Positions 35,083 through 44,699 of a DNA stretch of 64,000 bases are shown one piece after another; the stretch's first letter is position 1; the number at the start of each line of letters is the position of its first letter. Origin of the DNA: Roseibium sediminis (lineage in GTDB: Bacteria; Pseudomonadota; Alphaproteobacteria; Rhizobiales; Stappiaceae). The notes beneath the pieces were generated by a model. The model worked only from the letters and a program-made list of their open reading frames with translations. It was not told the DNA's origin and made no database searches. Position numbers and translations under genes: made by a program. The stretch is taken from positions 186,001 through 250,000 of the forward strand of contig NZ_VXDB01000002.1 in NCBI RefSeq assembly GCF_008711325.1, written 5' to 3'.

Positions 35083-35505
35083 ATGCAACTTCATAAGGCT
35101 GGGGCCGGTGCCGCCGCCCCTCAAATGCAATCCATGAAGGCAAGTGCCATGAAGATGGCGCTTCAAACTGCACAAGCCAATCACATGGCTGCCCCAATGC
35201 CAGCGGCAGCGAAGAAACCGGCAGCTGCACAGATGGCCGCCCCTGCCCAGATGGCGGCTCCTGCACAGAAGGCAGCCGCAGCCCCGGCTGCTGCCGAGGC
35301 CCCGAAAGCGGATGCCGCTCCCAAGGCTGAGGAAGCAAAAGAAGCCGATGGCGGCAAGGATGGCGGCGGGTTCGACCTGAACGGCCTGTTCAAGGGTATC
35401 GTGGACATCATCAAGGCAGTTGCTCCGATCGTCGAGAAACTGCTTCCGGCAATTCTCGGGGCCGTCGGTGGTGCTGCTGGTGGCGGAGCTGCCAAGGCGA
35501 AGTAA
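35083..35505 (+). CDS. Met/Ala-rich small protein with hydrophobic Gly-rich C-terminus, unknown function
   Basis: 140 residues from an ATG with a perfect TAGGAGGAATT ribosome site. Residues 1-40 are rich in Met, Ala, Gln and His. Residues 45-95 are low-complexity Ala/Pro/Lys/Glu with near-repeats of AQMAAPAQ. Residues 105-140 (LFKGIVDIIKAVAPIVEKLL, then PAILGAVGGAAGGG) form an amphipathic to hydrophobic helix and a glycine tail resembling membrane-active peptides or holin-like segments. No signal peptide. The upstream 130 bp are AT-rich with TACGTA repeats. I do not recognise a family. It could be a secreted, membrane-associated or scaffold-like protein. Confidence 0.72.
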   Translation: MQLHKAGAGAAAPQMQSMKASAMKMALQTAQANHMAAPMPAAAKKPAAAQMAAPAQMAAPAQKAAAAPAAAEAPKADAAPKAEEAKEADGGKDGGGFDLNGLFKGIVDIIKAVAPIVEKLLPAILGAVGGAAGGGAAKAK

Positions 35506-35563
35506 TGTGCCTCCCCCTTTTCACCCGGAGCATTTTTCTCTGCCCGTGGTGATCAGAGAAAAG

Positions 35564-35591
35564 GGCGTTTGGGGAGCCTTTCCCAAACGCC
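35564..35591. terminator. Hairpin between convergent genes, probable bidirectional terminator
   Basis: GGCGTTTGGG and CCCAAACGCC form a perfect 10-bp stem with an 8-nt loop. On the minus strand it is followed by CTTTTCTCTG, moderately T-rich; on the plus strand there is no T-run. It probably ends the DUF6456 operon. Confidence 0.5.
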
Positions 35592-35638
35592 GTAACAAAA
35601 CCAAGCCGCAGTCAATTGCCGGCCACGGCTTGGGGGGC

Positions 35639-36463
35639 TCAATGTGCGCTACCGGGATCTGATGACCACACCTTTATCCGGCCTAGCCTGTCGGGCGCCT
35701 GTGTGACCATGCCGTATTTGACCGCAAGGCTGTTCAACGCGATCTGGAGAACGATTTTCGCAGACCGTGCCGGCCACCCCTGCTCCGCCTCTACCGCCTC
35801 CAGTCCCTTCGAATGACAGCAGACATCGATGAGGACGCGGGCGCATTTGGGCTCCAGCCCGTCAAGGATGGTTTGAACCCGCTGGCGGGCAGCGATCACA
35901 TCGTCGCGCATCGCCCCGGCACCTTGCCCTCCACTACCCTTCGCGAAGCCGGACGGTTCCCCTTTCCAGCCACGGCCAAAATCCGGCATCAGGGACGCAA
36001 AGGTGAAATCCGAACGTAGGCGCTCACCTGCCAACACCTGTATTTCGGTGAGGAGCGGATTTCCCTTCCGGTCCTTGCGCCTCGCGAGCCAGGCCAGCGG
36101 ACTTTCGGCAAGGTTCATCATGGCTGGAGGGGCAGAAGTCTCTTGTTCCTGGCCATCGTTCAGGGGAACCAGCGATCGATGCTGGTCGGCGATACCGTCT
36201 CCGCCAGCCAGAAACCGCTTCAAGGCCTTCAGCCAGTTGGCGCTGATCCGCTTTTCTGTATCACCAACCGGTTCCAGATATTCGGCGCGCACGCCAAGCT
36301 CGACAATCTCGCTGAGAACCTTCCGGTTTCTAGCGGGCAATCGATGCCGGAGGTTCCAGCTTCCTTCGCCGTTTTCATCCAGCATCAATCGTGTTTTCCC
36401 ACCGGCCAAAGCCTTCAGGAGCAAAAGCAACAATTCAAAATCCTTGGGCAAACGCTTCGTCAT
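35639..36463 (-). CDS. DUF6456 domain-containing protein
   Basis: About 274 residues. The C-terminal half has the DUF6456 pattern common in Hyphomicrobiales: LTEIQVLAGERLRSDFTFAS, AARQRVQTILDGLEPKCARV, CCHSKGLEAVEAEQGWPARS and LQIALNSLAVKYGM, suggesting a helical DNA-binding-like fold resembling a recombination-directionality or HTH module. The N-terminal half is helical and basic. It overlaps the upstream DnaA-like gene by 29 bp. Function unknown; a regulatory or DNA-binding role is inferred from the pairing. Confidence 0.87.
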   Translation of the reverse strand: MTKRLPKDFELLLLLLKALAGGKTRLMLDENGEGSWNLRHRLPARNRKVLSEIVELGVRAEYLEPVGDTEKRISANWLKALKRFLAGGDGIADQHRSLVPLNDGQEQETSAPPAMMNLAESPLAWLARRKDRKGNPLLTEIQVLAGERLRSDFTFASLMPDFGRGWKGEPSGFAKGSGGQGAGAMRDDVIAARQRVQTILDGLEPKCARVLIDVCCHSKGLEAVEAEQGWPARSAKIVLQIALNSLAVKYGMVTQAPDRLGRIKVWSSDPGSAH

Positions 36464-36872
36464 AAGCCTCTCCACAAACGGAAAAAAACAATGGATCGTC
36501 CTTCAGGGAAATCAGTGTCTCCAACTGCGAAACCAGTTCATCAAATTCCGGGTCATCCCTCCTGCTTTCGGTGACACGGCAAGCATAGGCCGCCGTGCTT
36601 CTATGCCGATGATACCTGTGCCCGACATGCTCCAGCGACAGACCGAGTTCGACATGAGCCAGGTACATGACGAGCTGGCGGGCCTGGGAGACATGCCGCT
36701 CTCCCCTTGTTTGCAGGAAAAACTGCGAAGGTCGGATGCAATACGCCCGCGAAACATACCCCTCCGCTATATGGAGATGAGCGGCCACACGATTTTGCAC
36801 CAGTTGGGCGAAAACGGGATAGGCACCCGGATGCAGGCGTTCGGCTTCACCTCCCCTCCGTTGCACGTTCAT
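36435..36872 (-). CDS. Stand-alone DnaA domain IV-like helix-turn-helix protein
   Basis: 145 residues from the ATG at 36872. ARQLVMYLAHVELGLSLEHV followed by GHRYHRHRSTAAYACRVTE corresponds to the DnaA C-terminal DNA-binding domain, where the signature is normally a helix-turn-helix ending in DHSTV; here it reads HRSTAAYA. No AAA+ ATPase domain is present. The C-terminus is acidic (DDPEFDELVSQLETLI). Hyphomicrobiales commonly encode such a protein with a DUF6456 partner. It may bind DnaA-box-like sites, but this is inference. Confidence 0.83.
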   Translation of the reverse strand: MNVQRRGGEAERLHPGAYPVFAQLVQNRVAAHLHIAEGYVSRAYCIRPSQFFLQTRGERHVSQARQLVMYLAHVELGLSLEHVGHRYHRHRSTAAYACRVTESRRDDPEFDELVSQLETLISLKDDPLFFSVCGEAYDEAFAQGF

Positions 36873-37064
36873 TTCCACTCCCCGCAAACGACTTTGGCAT
36901 AATAGGTATATTTTCCTATATTTTAGCACAGTATTTCCGGTGGTGAATAACTTTCGCAATAACGTTAAGTTGCATCTTGAAAACCGGAGTATTCTGCGCT
37001 TTCCGGGCTGCACCATTTCAAGGAAAAAACAACTAGCGGTGCCTGATCCTAAATGTCTGCGAAG

Positions 37065-37700
37065 TCAGGTGCGATACTCGCGCAGACCGGACACCACCAG
37101 ACTTGCACCCATGGCTCCGAATACGCCGCCGAAAACCAACTCGACGCCGCGCCAGAAGCGTTGATAGGCGCGCGAAGCTGTTCCGGTGAAAAACAGGATG
37201 GCATACGCCCCATAAACAACCATTGCACTGAGTGCCGCGACCGGAGCGAATGCCGCCACCTGAGGCGCCGACAATCGCGACCCAAACATGAAGGATGCGA
37301 TAGCGGTCCAGCCAAGTGCGGCCTTCGGGTTCGACATCACAACGAGAAGACCTCGGCGCCATGAGGCCAAGCCCGTCTCAAGACGATCCGCCTGTGGAAT
37401 GCGGATGCTCTTTCCCCTTGCGGCTGCGTAAAGGGCGCGGCACCCGATCCAGAGCAAATATGTTCCACCGACGAGTTTGAGACCTGTCAGGATTTCGGGC
37501 TGTCTCTGGATCACGAACCCAAGACCGAGAGCTGCAAGAATGACCCATATGACCGCCCCGCAGGAAACGCCGAGGGCAACCAGCAATGCCGCCTTGCGCC
37601 CCCTGCTCATTCCTTCCGCCGCGACGGCAATGAGATTTGGCCCGGGAGCGATCTGCATGGCGATCAGGGCAGCAAGGGTAAGTGCATAGACTTTGATCAT
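37065..37700 (-). CDS. LysE/RhtB family amino-acid exporter
   Basis: 211 residues with six predicted membrane helices, the LysE/RhtB length. AALIAMQIAPGPNLIAVAAEG contains the conserved APGPN-type motif, followed by AALLVALGVSCGAVIW and later NPKAALGWTA. It probably exports an amino acid or derivative; the substrate cannot be inferred. Start at the ATG at 37700, as upstream in-frame sequence does not look like a leader. Confidence 0.92.
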   Translation of the reverse strand: MIKVYALTLAALIAMQIAPGPNLIAVAAEGMSRGRKAALLVALGVSCGAVIWVILAALGLGFVIQRQPEILTGLKLVGGTYLLWIGCRALYAAARGKSIRIPQADRLETGLASWRRGLLVVMSNPKAALGWTAIASFMFGSRLSAPQVAAFAPVAALSAMVVYGAYAILFFTGTASRAYQRFWRGVELVFGGVFGAMGASLVVSGLREYRT

Positions 37701-37773
37701 GAAAGTACTGCCGGGCGAGTTTCTGGATCGGGAACCTGCGTGGGTTCCAGCGGGCCACATTCCTGCGGCCATT

Positions 37774-37803
37774 AAAAAACCGCCCGGAGGAGACCGGGCG
37801 GTT
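37774..37803 (-). terminator. Intrinsic terminator of mucR
   Basis: On the minus strand, AACCGCCCGG and CCGGGCGGTT enclose a 6-nt loop and are followed by a T-run. It ends the mucR transcript 27 bp past the stop. Confidence 0.9.
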
Positions 37804-37829
37804 CAATATCTCTTGAAGAAGAGAAAGGC

Positions 37830-38246
37830 TTACTTGCCGCGCTTGCGCTGCTGGCCGAGACCCATCTTCTTTGCAAGCTCGGAACGAGCTGCTGCGTAGT
37901 TCGGAGCAACCATCGGATAATCCGGGCCCAGCTCCCACTTTTCGCGGTATTCGTCCGGAGTCATGTCGTAATGCGTGCGCAGGTGACGCTTCAGGGACTT
38001 GAACTTCTTTCCGTCTTCAAGACAGATGATGTAGTCCGGCATGACCGACTTCTTGACTGGGACAGCAGGCTTCAGCGGCTCCGGCTCCGGCTCCTGAGCG
38101 GTCGTGGAAGTGCGCTGCAGGGCACCGTAAACCTCATTGATCAGGTTCGGAAGATCTGTCGACGCCACAGTGTTGTTGCTGACATAAGCAGACACGATAT
38201 CTGCTGTAAGATCTATCAGATTGCCGTCTACCGGGGTTTCCGTCAT
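37830..38246 (-). CDS. mucR: MucR family transcriptional regulator (Ros-type zinc finger)
   Basis: 138 residues. The N-terminal [15 protein letters not shown] and [12 protein letters not shown] are the oligomerisation region. The single zinc finger is [19 protein letters not shown] followed by [18 protein letters not shown], which is nearly invariant in MucR/Ros. The C-terminal tail is basic. MucR proteins are H-NS-like repressors of surface polysaccharide, motility and cell-cycle genes that bind AT-rich DNA. The 500 bp upstream are AT-rich, fitting autoregulation. Confidence 0.95.
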   Translation of the reverse strand: MTETPVDGNLIDLTADIVSAYVSNNTVASTDLPNLINEVYGALQRTSTTAQEPEPEPLKPAVPVKKSVMPDYIICLEDGKKFKSLKRHLRTHYDMTPDEYREKWELGPDYPMVAPNYAAARSELAKKMGLGQQRKRGK

Positions 38247-38696
38247 TTCTGGTCCATTCTTGTTTAAACCGGGAATTCTGTTTCTCTGACCCTATAAAGC
38301 TTCTTGACGCGATAAGCACCGTAAATAATCGATACTATGGGACGTCACTCACGAAAATGATTCTACTTTTCAGGTTTCGAATAAGCGTCTTATATGACGA
38401 CTTACCGTCGTAGACAACCCCTGTTGTCAGTAAATTACTGTCCAATTTTAATTAAAGCACGCTTGTTCCTAATATTGGAAACAAAACCAGCGAGACAGTT
38501 CCAAAAAAATTGATAGTATATGTGATCTGCCAGCGATGGTTTTAGGATTGGGCCTGATATAATGGCCCAGCCTTGGTTTTTCCAGCGTTTCCATTGATAT
38601 AAATACGCAGAAGGTCTGAACGACAGAAGCGGATATCTCGCCGTTCTTGTGCCGTGAACACGTGCCGCGTCTATGACTTGAAACATGGAATGGCAG
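38247..38696. other. Long AT-rich region upstream of mucR
   Basis: 450 bp of AT-rich DNA with many TA steps and a small hairpin (GACAAC-CCCT-GTTGTC near 38413-38428). It is the presumed mucR promoter and, by analogy to other MucR proteins, an autoregulatory binding region. An 83-codon minus-strand open frame within it is not protein-like. Confidence 0.5.
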
Positions 38697-38732
38697 AAAA
38701 AGTTCGGGCCCGGTCTACAAGATCCGGGCCCG
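38697..38732 (-). terminator. Intrinsic terminator of the mrp operon
   Basis: On the minus strand, CGGGCCCGG and CCGGGCCCG form a 9-bp stem, followed shortly by TTTTT. It lies 17 bp beyond the mrpG stop. Confidence 0.82.
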
Positions 38733-38749
38733 TTGGAACTTGCAGAAAG

Positions 38750-39103
38750 TCAGTTTGCCTCGCCGGGGCGAATGACTGCCTTGAAGTCATCCCTCTTTGT
38801 TTCGGGGCATGGGCGATACCCTGCACGGTAGGCTGCGGTTGCCAGAAGGTGTGCTGATACCGGCGCCGTCAGCAGGAAGAAGATCACCCCCGCCACCGCA
38901 CGGGTGAAAATCCCCGGATCGGAAGCATGGACAGCAAGCGCCAGCAGCATGACGCCTGAACCGAGGGTACCAGCCTTCGAGCCTGCGTGCATGCGCATGT
39001 AGACATCGTTCAGCCGCAAGATGCCGATGGAGGCGACCAGAGCAAACAGGGCGCCGATGACAATCATCACGCCAACGATGATATCAATCCAGGGTCCCAT
39101 CAT
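38750..39103 (-). CDS. mrpG: Mrp Na+/H+ antiporter subunit G
   Basis: 117 residues with three membrane helices. MIVIGALFALVASIGILRLNDVYMRMHAGSKAGTLG is the MrpG/PhaG signature. It is a small subunit needed for complex assembly. The start overlaps the mrpF stop by 4 bp, and an intrinsic terminator follows the stop. Confidence 0.94.
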   Translation of the reverse strand: MMGPWIDIIVGVMIVIGALFALVASIGILRLNDVYMRMHAGSKAGTLGSGVMLLALAVHASDPGIFTRAVAGVIFFLLTAPVSAHLLATAAYRAGYRPCPETKRDDFKAVIRPGEAN

Positions 39104-39456
39104 TGTTCGGCCTTTCTGCGTTCAATGGTTTCGTCCACTTCGTTCATGATCGCACGATCCCCTGCAACGCCCCGATTGAGGACGAAGCGGGCAAAGGCAA
39201 CCGTTGCGAGGAAGCCGACAAGTCCGAGGGTGATCGCCACGTCGATGTAAAGATAGTAGGACGTCAGCACGCCGAAGGTTGCCAGAAAGCCGATGCCGAC
39301 AGCGACCAGCATGTCGAGCGCCACAACCCGGTCCGGCAGGGTCGGCCCCTTCACGGTCCGGATACAGATCAGGATGAAGGACAGGGTCAGGATCGCAAGC
39401 GCGATGCGCACACATGCATCAAGAAAGTCGCCCGCAAAAATCTCAAGTGGGGTCAT
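39100..39456 (-). CDS. mrpF: Mrp Na+/H+ antiporter subunit F
   Basis: 118 residues with three membrane helices, including the conserved VKGPTLPDRVVALDMLVAVG. The C-terminus is a short charged tail. Overlaps mrpE and mrpG by 4 bp each, indicating a single translationally coupled unit. Confidence 0.94.
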   Translation of the reverse strand: MTPLEIFAGDFLDACVRIALAILTLSFILICIRTVKGPTLPDRVVALDMLVAVGIGFLATFGVLTSYYLYIDVAITLGLVGFLATVAFARFVLNRGVAGDRAIMNEVDETIERRKAEQ

Positions 39457-39929
39457 CGAAAGGCCTCCAGAATCTTGCGTTCAAAACCGTTCTTGATGTC
39501 GTCGATCGTTCCTTGCGGATCCGGGACATCAACGCAGTGGATGAACAGCGTCTTGCGATCATCCGACACGTCAACGGACAAGGTGCCCGGTGTCAGGGTG
39601 ATCAGGTTGGCCAGAATGGTGATCTCGAAATCCTTGTCCACGGTCAGCGGGTAGGAAATGATGCCGGGCTCCAGATCGATCTTCGGGCGAAGCACGATCT
39701 TGGCAACACGCCAGGAAGACAGGACCAGTTCATAGATGAACAGGATCGCCAGACTGACGATCTTGCCGGACCGTGAGAAATAGGCCGACGTTCCGACCTG
39801 CTCGCGGATGAGGAAGAGAGCGCCGGTTCCCAAAAGGAAACCGAACACCAGATTGACGACGGAAAAGCTTCCCGTCACCGCTCCCCATGCGAGCGAGAGG
39901 AGAACATTGATCAGAAACAATCCGGTCAT
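39453..39929 (-). CDS. mrpE: Mrp Na+/H+ antiporter subunit E
   Basis: 158 residues. Two N-terminal membrane helices, then the soluble MrpE domain with VLRPKIDLEPGIISYPLTVD, ANLITLTPGTLSVDVSDDRK and IHCVDVPD, the classic family block. Overlaps mrpD by 4 bp. Confidence 0.94.
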   Translation of the reverse strand: MTGLFLINVLLSLAWGAVTGSFSVVNLVFGFLLGTGALFLIREQVGTSAYFSRSGKIVSLAILFIYELVLSSWRVAKIVLRPKIDLEPGIISYPLTVDKDFEITILANLITLTPGTLSVDVSDDRKTLFIHCVDVPDPQGTIDDIKNGFERKILEAFR

Positions 39930-41518
39930 TGTGCACCTCCAAAGACAGAGTTGAGATAACCGGACGGATCAACGTTACCGATCGACCCGTAGGCGGACAG
40001 AGTGAACATGCCTTCCGGCTGGATACCGAAATAGATCACCAGAGCGGTGAGAATGCAGATCGGGACCCAGACCGCTGCCGGGGTCAGCAACTTGCTGGTA
40101 GCAGGCAGGGCAACGGCAGTGCCGTCTGCAGTCCCTTCCGGACCACCGCGCCAGAAGGCGTAGATCCAGATCCGGCCCATGGCGATGGTTGTCAGGAAGC
40201 CGCCAACGAGGATGGCAACGGCAACCCAGGTGCGTCCGGTGACGATCGCAGATTCAACCAGCATGACCTTCGGCCAGAAGCCGGAGAACGGCGGCAGGCC
40301 GGAGACGGCAAAGGCCAGAATGAGGAAGATCGCCGCGAAGGCCGGGCTGGCGGCATAAAGCCCGCCCAGCTTGCGAAGATCGTAGCTTCCGCCCATCTGC
40401 TGCATGACGCCGGCAACCATGTAGAGTGCCGTCATCACGATGATCGAGTGAACTGCGTAGAAAATTGCACCGGAGATCGCCAGCGGTGTTCCGATTGCAA
40501 GACCTGCCAGCATGGAGCCGATACCCGCGATCACGAGATATCCGAGCGCGCGGCGAACTTCGCTTTGGGCAATGGCACCAAGTGCTCCGACGATCATCGT
40601 TGCAATCGCCACGACGGCGATCAGGTCGGCCATGTATTCGCGCGAGGCCGGCATGATCATGACGAAGATGCGCAGCAACGCGTAGACACCGACCTTGGTC
40701 AAAAGACCTGCAAAGACCGCGGAGACGACCACGTTCGGCGTGTGATAGGACGCCGGAAGCCAGAAGTTCACCGGGAAAGCAGCCGCCTTCATGGCGAAGG
40801 CCAGAAGATAGAGCGCGGCAACCGTTGCCAGTGTTCCGTGGGCCGGAGCATCCAGCTGGGAAATCTTCATGGCAATGTCGGCCATGTTGAGCGTGCCGAG
40901 GATGCCGTAGAGAAGACCCGTGCCGATCAGGAAAAGGTTCGTGCCGATCAGGTTGAGGATGCCGTATTTCACGGCCCCATCCAGCTGCGGCCGGTCATTA
41001 CCGAGAACAAGAAGGCCGTAGGAGGAAATCAGCAGCACTTCGAACCAGACATAGAGGTTGAAGATATCCCCGGTCAGGAACGCGCCGCACACACCTGTCA
41101 TCAGCAGGAGCAGGAACGGATAGAAGCCGTAGCGCCGCCCGGTGCTGCCCACGGATGAGGCCCCGTACATGCCCGCGCACAGGGCGACGACAGACGCGAT
41201 CAGCGACATGGTCGCGCCCAGCGTGTCCACCGTGAAGGCAATGCCGAAGGGCGGCAACCAGGAGCCCATCACCATGGTGATGACGCCCTTGTCGAGCACC
41301 CTGAGCAGCAAACCGCCATTGGCGAGCACCAAGAGCGTCAGGAAGATGAGACCGAGTTTCGGCTGTGCATTGGTGTTCTTGCGCGCCATCAGGCACACCG
41401 CACCGCCGATCATCGTGATGACCGTCGGAGCCACCACCAGCCAGTCACCTGCAGATACAGGTGTCAGGTTCCAGGCAGCGGAAAAGTCGACTTCAGGAGA
41501 AGGATAGGAACCGGCCAT
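39926..41518 (-). CDS. mrpD: Mrp Na+/H+ antiporter subunit D (NuoN/M-like)
   Basis: 530 residues, about 14 membrane helices, homologous to complex I proton channels. FLTGDIFNLYVWFEVLLISSYGL carries the conserved glutamate in the membrane, and lysines in AFAMKAAAFPVNFWLPASYH and in the helix near SEVRRALGYL match the discontinuous proton path. Overlaps mrpE by 4 bp. Confidence 0.95.
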   Translation of the reverse strand: MAGSYPSPEVDFSAAWNLTPVSAGDWLVVAPTVITMIGGAVCLMARKNTNAQPKLGLIFLTLLVLANGGLLLRVLDKGVITMVMGSWLPPFGIAFTVDTLGATMSLIASVVALCAGMYGASSVGSTGRRYGFYPFLLLLMTGVCGAFLTGDIFNLYVWFEVLLISSYGLLVLGNDRPQLDGAVKYGILNLIGTNLFLIGTGLLYGILGTLNMADIAMKISQLDAPAHGTLATVAALYLLAFAMKAAAFPVNFWLPASYHTPNVVVSAVFAGLLTKVGVYALLRIFVMIMPASREYMADLIAVVAIATMIVGALGAIAQSEVRRALGYLVIAGIGSMLAGLAIGTPLAISGAIFYAVHSIIVMTALYMVAGVMQQMGGSYDLRKLGGLYAASPAFAAIFLILAFAVSGLPPFSGFWPKVMLVESAIVTGRTWVAVAILVGGFLTTIAMGRIWIYAFWRGGPEGTADGTAVALPATSKLLTPAAVWVPICILTALVIYFGIQPEGMFTLSAYGSIGNVDPSGYLNSVFGGAQ

Positions 41519-41524
41519 GTCAGA

Positions 41525-41902
41525 TCAATATCCTTGCGGAGGAAGAGGGTCGTTTTCTGGTTCGGCAACGCGCATTTCGTTCACATCGTCCGTTCCCAGC
41601 TCCTGATAGGCGCGGAAGGCCAGCACCAGAAGGAAGGCGAAGAAAGAGAACGAAATCACGATTGCCGTCAGCACCAGGGCTTGTGGCAGCGGGTTGGCTG
41701 TCATTTCCGCAGGCAGATAGAGATCTGCCGGAATGACCGGGGGAACCTCACGGGTCAGCCGTCCGTTGGTGAAGATCGACAGGTTCACCGCATTGCCGAG
41801 GATCGCGACACCAAGCAGCATGCGGACCAGCTGCTTGGAGAGCATGAGATAGATCGAAACGGTAAAGAAGATACCGATCAGGATCGCAAGACCAAGTTCC
41901 AT
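41525..41902 (-). CDS. mrpC: Mrp Na+/H+ antiporter subunit C (NuoK-like)
   Basis: 125 residues with three membrane helices, homologous to NuoK. VSIYLMLSKQLVRMLLGVAILGNAVNL and LVLTAIVISFSFFAFLLVLA are typical. The start shares one base with the mrpB stop and the stop is 6 bp before the mrpD start. Confidence 0.95.
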   Translation of the reverse strand: MELGLAILIGIFFTVSIYLMLSKQLVRMLLGVAILGNAVNLSIFTNGRLTREVPPVIPADLYLPAEMTANPLPQALVLTAIVISFSFFAFLLVLAFRAYQELGTDDVNEMRVAEPENDPLPPQGY

Positions 41903-42321
41903 CAGTCGCTCTCCCTTTCTTCCAGAGCAAGGGCAATGGAGCCGATGGCACCAACCACCACGAGATAGACACCGATGTCGAAGACCAGCGGGGTCGACAG
42001 TGCCACGTCCACGTCGAAGAACTTGAACTCAAGCCACTGGCTGGTCATGAACGTCTGCTTCTTGAACAGGGACGGCAGACCGGACAGCGCCGCGATGAAC
42101 AGGCCGAAACCGGCAATGCTCATCGGGTGAACGACGATTGCCCGGCGCACGGATGCAACACCGCAGGCGATACCGAAGATCGCCAGCGCGGACGCCGCGA
42201 TCAGTCCGCCGATGAAGCCCCCGCCGGGCTCGTTGTGCCCGCGCAGGAGAACGAAGATCGAGAACAGCACCATGAGCGCGGAAAGGTAAGGCGCGACAGT
42301 GCGGAAGATGACGGTACGCAT
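41902..42321 (-). CDS. mrpB: Mrp Na+/H+ antiporter subunit B
   Basis: 139 residues with four membrane helices. [20 protein letters not shown] is the MnhB signature. It is separate from mrpA, as in Bacillus-type operons, instead of fused as in rhizobial phaAB. It shares one base with both neighbours. Confidence 0.95.
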   Translation of the reverse strand: MRTVIFRTVAPYLSALMVLFSIFVLLRGHNEPGGGFIGGLIAASALAIFGIACGVASVRRAIVVHPMSIAGFGLFIAALSGLPSLFKKQTFMTSQWLEFKFFDVDVALSTPLVFDIGVYLVVVGAIGSIALALEERESD

Positions 42322-44699
42322 CAGGCGGCCTCCCCCTTCTTTTCAGGCGCCGGATCGGCGTCCTTCGGCCTTGGGGTATGAACCCGGATAAGCGCAAGGA
42401 CGCAGAGACCGGCCAGTGTCACCACCGCGATTTCGCCCAGCGTATCAATGCCGCGGAAGTCGACGAGGATAACGTTCACGATGTTGCGGCCATGCGCGAT
42501 GGAGCGGCTGTATTCGGTGAAGAAGTCCGACAGGCTCCGGTCAAACGGCTGCTGGGTGATGGCGATCAGCGTCAATGCCAGACCAAGACCAACGGCGAGC
42601 GCGATGACGCCGGTGACCAGTGCCGCTCCGCCCGAACGATGGTCGCGCGGGGTCAGGTTGAGACGCGTCATGACGAGGGCCAGAATAACCACCGACAGGG
42701 TTTCCACCATCAGCTGAGTGAAGGCCAGATCCGGCGCGCCATACAGCATGAAGATGATGGCGACCGCAAAGCCCTGAATACCCAGAGACACAATGGCTGT
42801 CAGACGGGTCTTGGCCACAAGGACGGCAATCAGGCCGATCACCGCGATCAGGAAGATGCCCCACTCATAGAAGTGGTAGGAGGGCATCTTCGGCATCGCT
42901 GGCCAGCCACCCGTCAAGTAACCCGGCAGGAGAACCGCAACACCGGTGACGATGAAGGTCAGCGCCATGTAGGTCTGCATCTTGCCGTTCTGAAGGGCAC
43001 GGGTGATGACCGAGGACAGGGAAACGATCTCGGCAATGACCTGATCGAAGCCCTTGTCCGGTCCCCAACTCCGCAGCGGGCCAGACAGAATTGCGGCGAC
43101 GAGTGCCCGCAGGCGATCCAGCTGCCAGAACAGGACGAGGCCAAGTGCGACGGTCGCCATGGACAGCATCAAGGGCACATTGCCAATGAAATATGGCGGC
43201 ACGAGATGCAGCTCGACTTCGGTCGGCTTTCCAACGAGTGAGGAGAGCATCGGACCGACGAAGAAATGACCGGTGAACAGGGTCGTCAGAGCCAGCACCA
43301 GTCCGAGGAAGGACAGTGTCACCGGCCCGGCGAAGAGCAGAATCGGCCCTTCATGGGCGTGCTTGGGTGTTTCCACTTTCGGCCCAAGGAACGGCTTGAT
43401 CGCAACGGCGGCGGCAATGACCAGCATCAAGGCATTGCCAACGACGGCAGTAATCGTCAGCCAAACGGCGGCACTCGGGGCGCCCGTGGTGCCGTAATAC
43501 AGCACTTCCTTGGCAATGAAGCCGATAAACGGCGGCAGGCCCGACATGGAAAGCGCAGCAAGGCAGGCAGCAGTGAACGTGATCGGCATCGCGCCACGCA
43601 GGCCACCCAATTTGGTGACATCTCGGGTACCCGCCTCGTGATCAATCGTGCCGGCGACCATGAAGAGCGCGCCCTTGAACAGCGAGTGCGCGATCAGATA
43701 GAGCACCGCCCCTTCCAGAGCCCGTTCATAGCTTGTGCCGACCAGCATGACGAGAAGGCCAAGCGAGGCAACCGTCGTATAGGCGAGCATCAGCTTCAGG
43801 TCTGTCTGGCGAACGGCGAGGATCGTACCGACGAGAAGCGTTGCGCCACCGAAAACCGGCAGAACCGTTGTCCAAAGATCAGTGTCACCAAGCAGCGGAT
43901 GCATGCGCATCAGGAGGTAGACACCGGCCTTGACCATGGTTGCCGAGTGAAGGAACGCGGAGACCGGGGTCGGCGCTTCCATGGCGTTGGGCAACCAGAA
44001 ATGGAACGGGAACTGCGCAGATTTCGTGAAGGCGCCGCCGAGGATCAGGAAGAAGATCGGGACGTAGAAGCCGCTTTCGCGAATGATGTCGGGCGACTGC
44101 AACAGGACGGACATTTCCACCTGCCCCGTCACCGTGATGATCATCAGGAAGCCGGCCAGCAGGACCAGACCGCCGCCGCCGGTCACCACCAGCGCCTGAA
44201 TGGCGGCACGGCGGGAGGCGGCACGAAGGTGATCGAAGCCGATCAGCAGGAAGGACGTGATGGACGTCAACTCCCAGAAGATGAACAGCGTGAACAGGTT
44301 GTTGCCCAGAACAAGGCCAAGCATCGCCCCCATGAACAGGAACAGGAACGAGAAGAACCGTCCCTGCTGCGGATGGCCTTTGAGGTATCCGCCTGCATAG
44401 AGAATGATGAATGTCCCGATGCCGGAGATCAGCAACGCAAAGACGGTCGACAGACCGTCAACGAAGAAGGACAGATCCACCCGGTAGATCGGAGCCCATG
44501 ATCTCGAGGCCACGAACGTCTCACCGTTCGAAACCGGGCCAACAAACCCGGCGAAGTGCCAGAAGATCCAGGCAGGCACCAATGCCAGCAGCCAGGCTGC
44601 ATTGTGCTTCAAATGCCGAGTGAGGAAGGGAGCGATGGCGGCGGCCAGGAAGGGCGCCAAAACCGCTAGGAGAGTGGTGTCAATCGCAGATTGCGTCAT
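42321..44699 (-). CDS. mrpA: Mrp Na+/H+ antiporter subunit A (NuoL-like)
   Basis: 792 residues with around 20 membrane helices. The first part is NuoL-like, with [40 protein letters not shown] and [19 protein letters not shown]. The C-terminal part carries DUF4040-type helices related to NuoJ ([20 protein letters not shown]) plus an MrpB-like amphipathic end. First gene of the seven-gene operon, which exports Na+ (or K+) for H+ and supports pH and salt tolerance. Confidence 0.96.
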   Translation of the reverse strand: MTQSAIDTTLLAVLAPFLAAAIAPFLTRHLKHNAAWLLALVPAWIFWHFAGFVGPVSNGETFVASRSWAPIYRVDLSFFVDGLSTVFALLISGIGTFIILYAGGYLKGHPQQGRFFSFLFLFMGAMLGLVLGNNLFTLFIFWELTSITSFLLIGFDHLRAASRRAAIQALVVTGGGGLVLLAGFLMIITVTGQVEMSVLLQSPDIIRESGFYVPIFFLILGGAFTKSAQFPFHFWLPNAMEAPTPVSAFLHSATMVKAGVYLLMRMHPLLGDTDLWTTVLPVFGGATLLVGTILAVRQTDLKLMLAYTTVASLGLLVMLVGTSYERALEGAVLYLIAHSLFKGALFMVAGTIDHEAGTRDVTKLGGLRGAMPITFTAACLAALSMSGLPPFIGFIAKEVLYYGTTGAPSAAVWLTITAVVGNALMLVIAAAVAIKPFLGPKVETPKHAHEGPILLFAGPVTLSFLGLVLALTTLFTGHFFVGPMLSSLVGKPTEVELHLVPPYFIGNVPLMLSMATVALGLVLFWQLDRLRALVAAILSGPLRSWGPDKGFDQVIAEIVSLSSVITRALQNGKMQTYMALTFIVTGVAVLLPGYLTGGWPAMPKMPSYHFYEWGIFLIAVIGLIAVLVAKTRLTAIVSLGIQGFAVAIIFMLYGAPDLAFTQLMVETLSVVILALVMTRLNLTPRDHRSGGAALVTGVIALAVGLGLALTLIAITQQPFDRSLSDFFTEYSRSIAHGRNIVNVILVDFRGIDTLGEIAVVTLAGLCVLALIRVHTPRPKDADPAPEKKGEAA

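Noticed and set aside
38435-38686. 83-codon minus-strand open frame upstream of mucR
   Set aside because: AT-rich, no ribosome site and no conserved-looking pattern; more likely regulatory DNA.
39929-41158. A 409-codon plus-strand open frame opposite mrpD
   Set aside because: Antisense to mrpD; very charged, low-complexity (Asp/Arg/His) product typical of shadows of membrane-protein genes. The same applies to 43266-44501 opposite mrpA.
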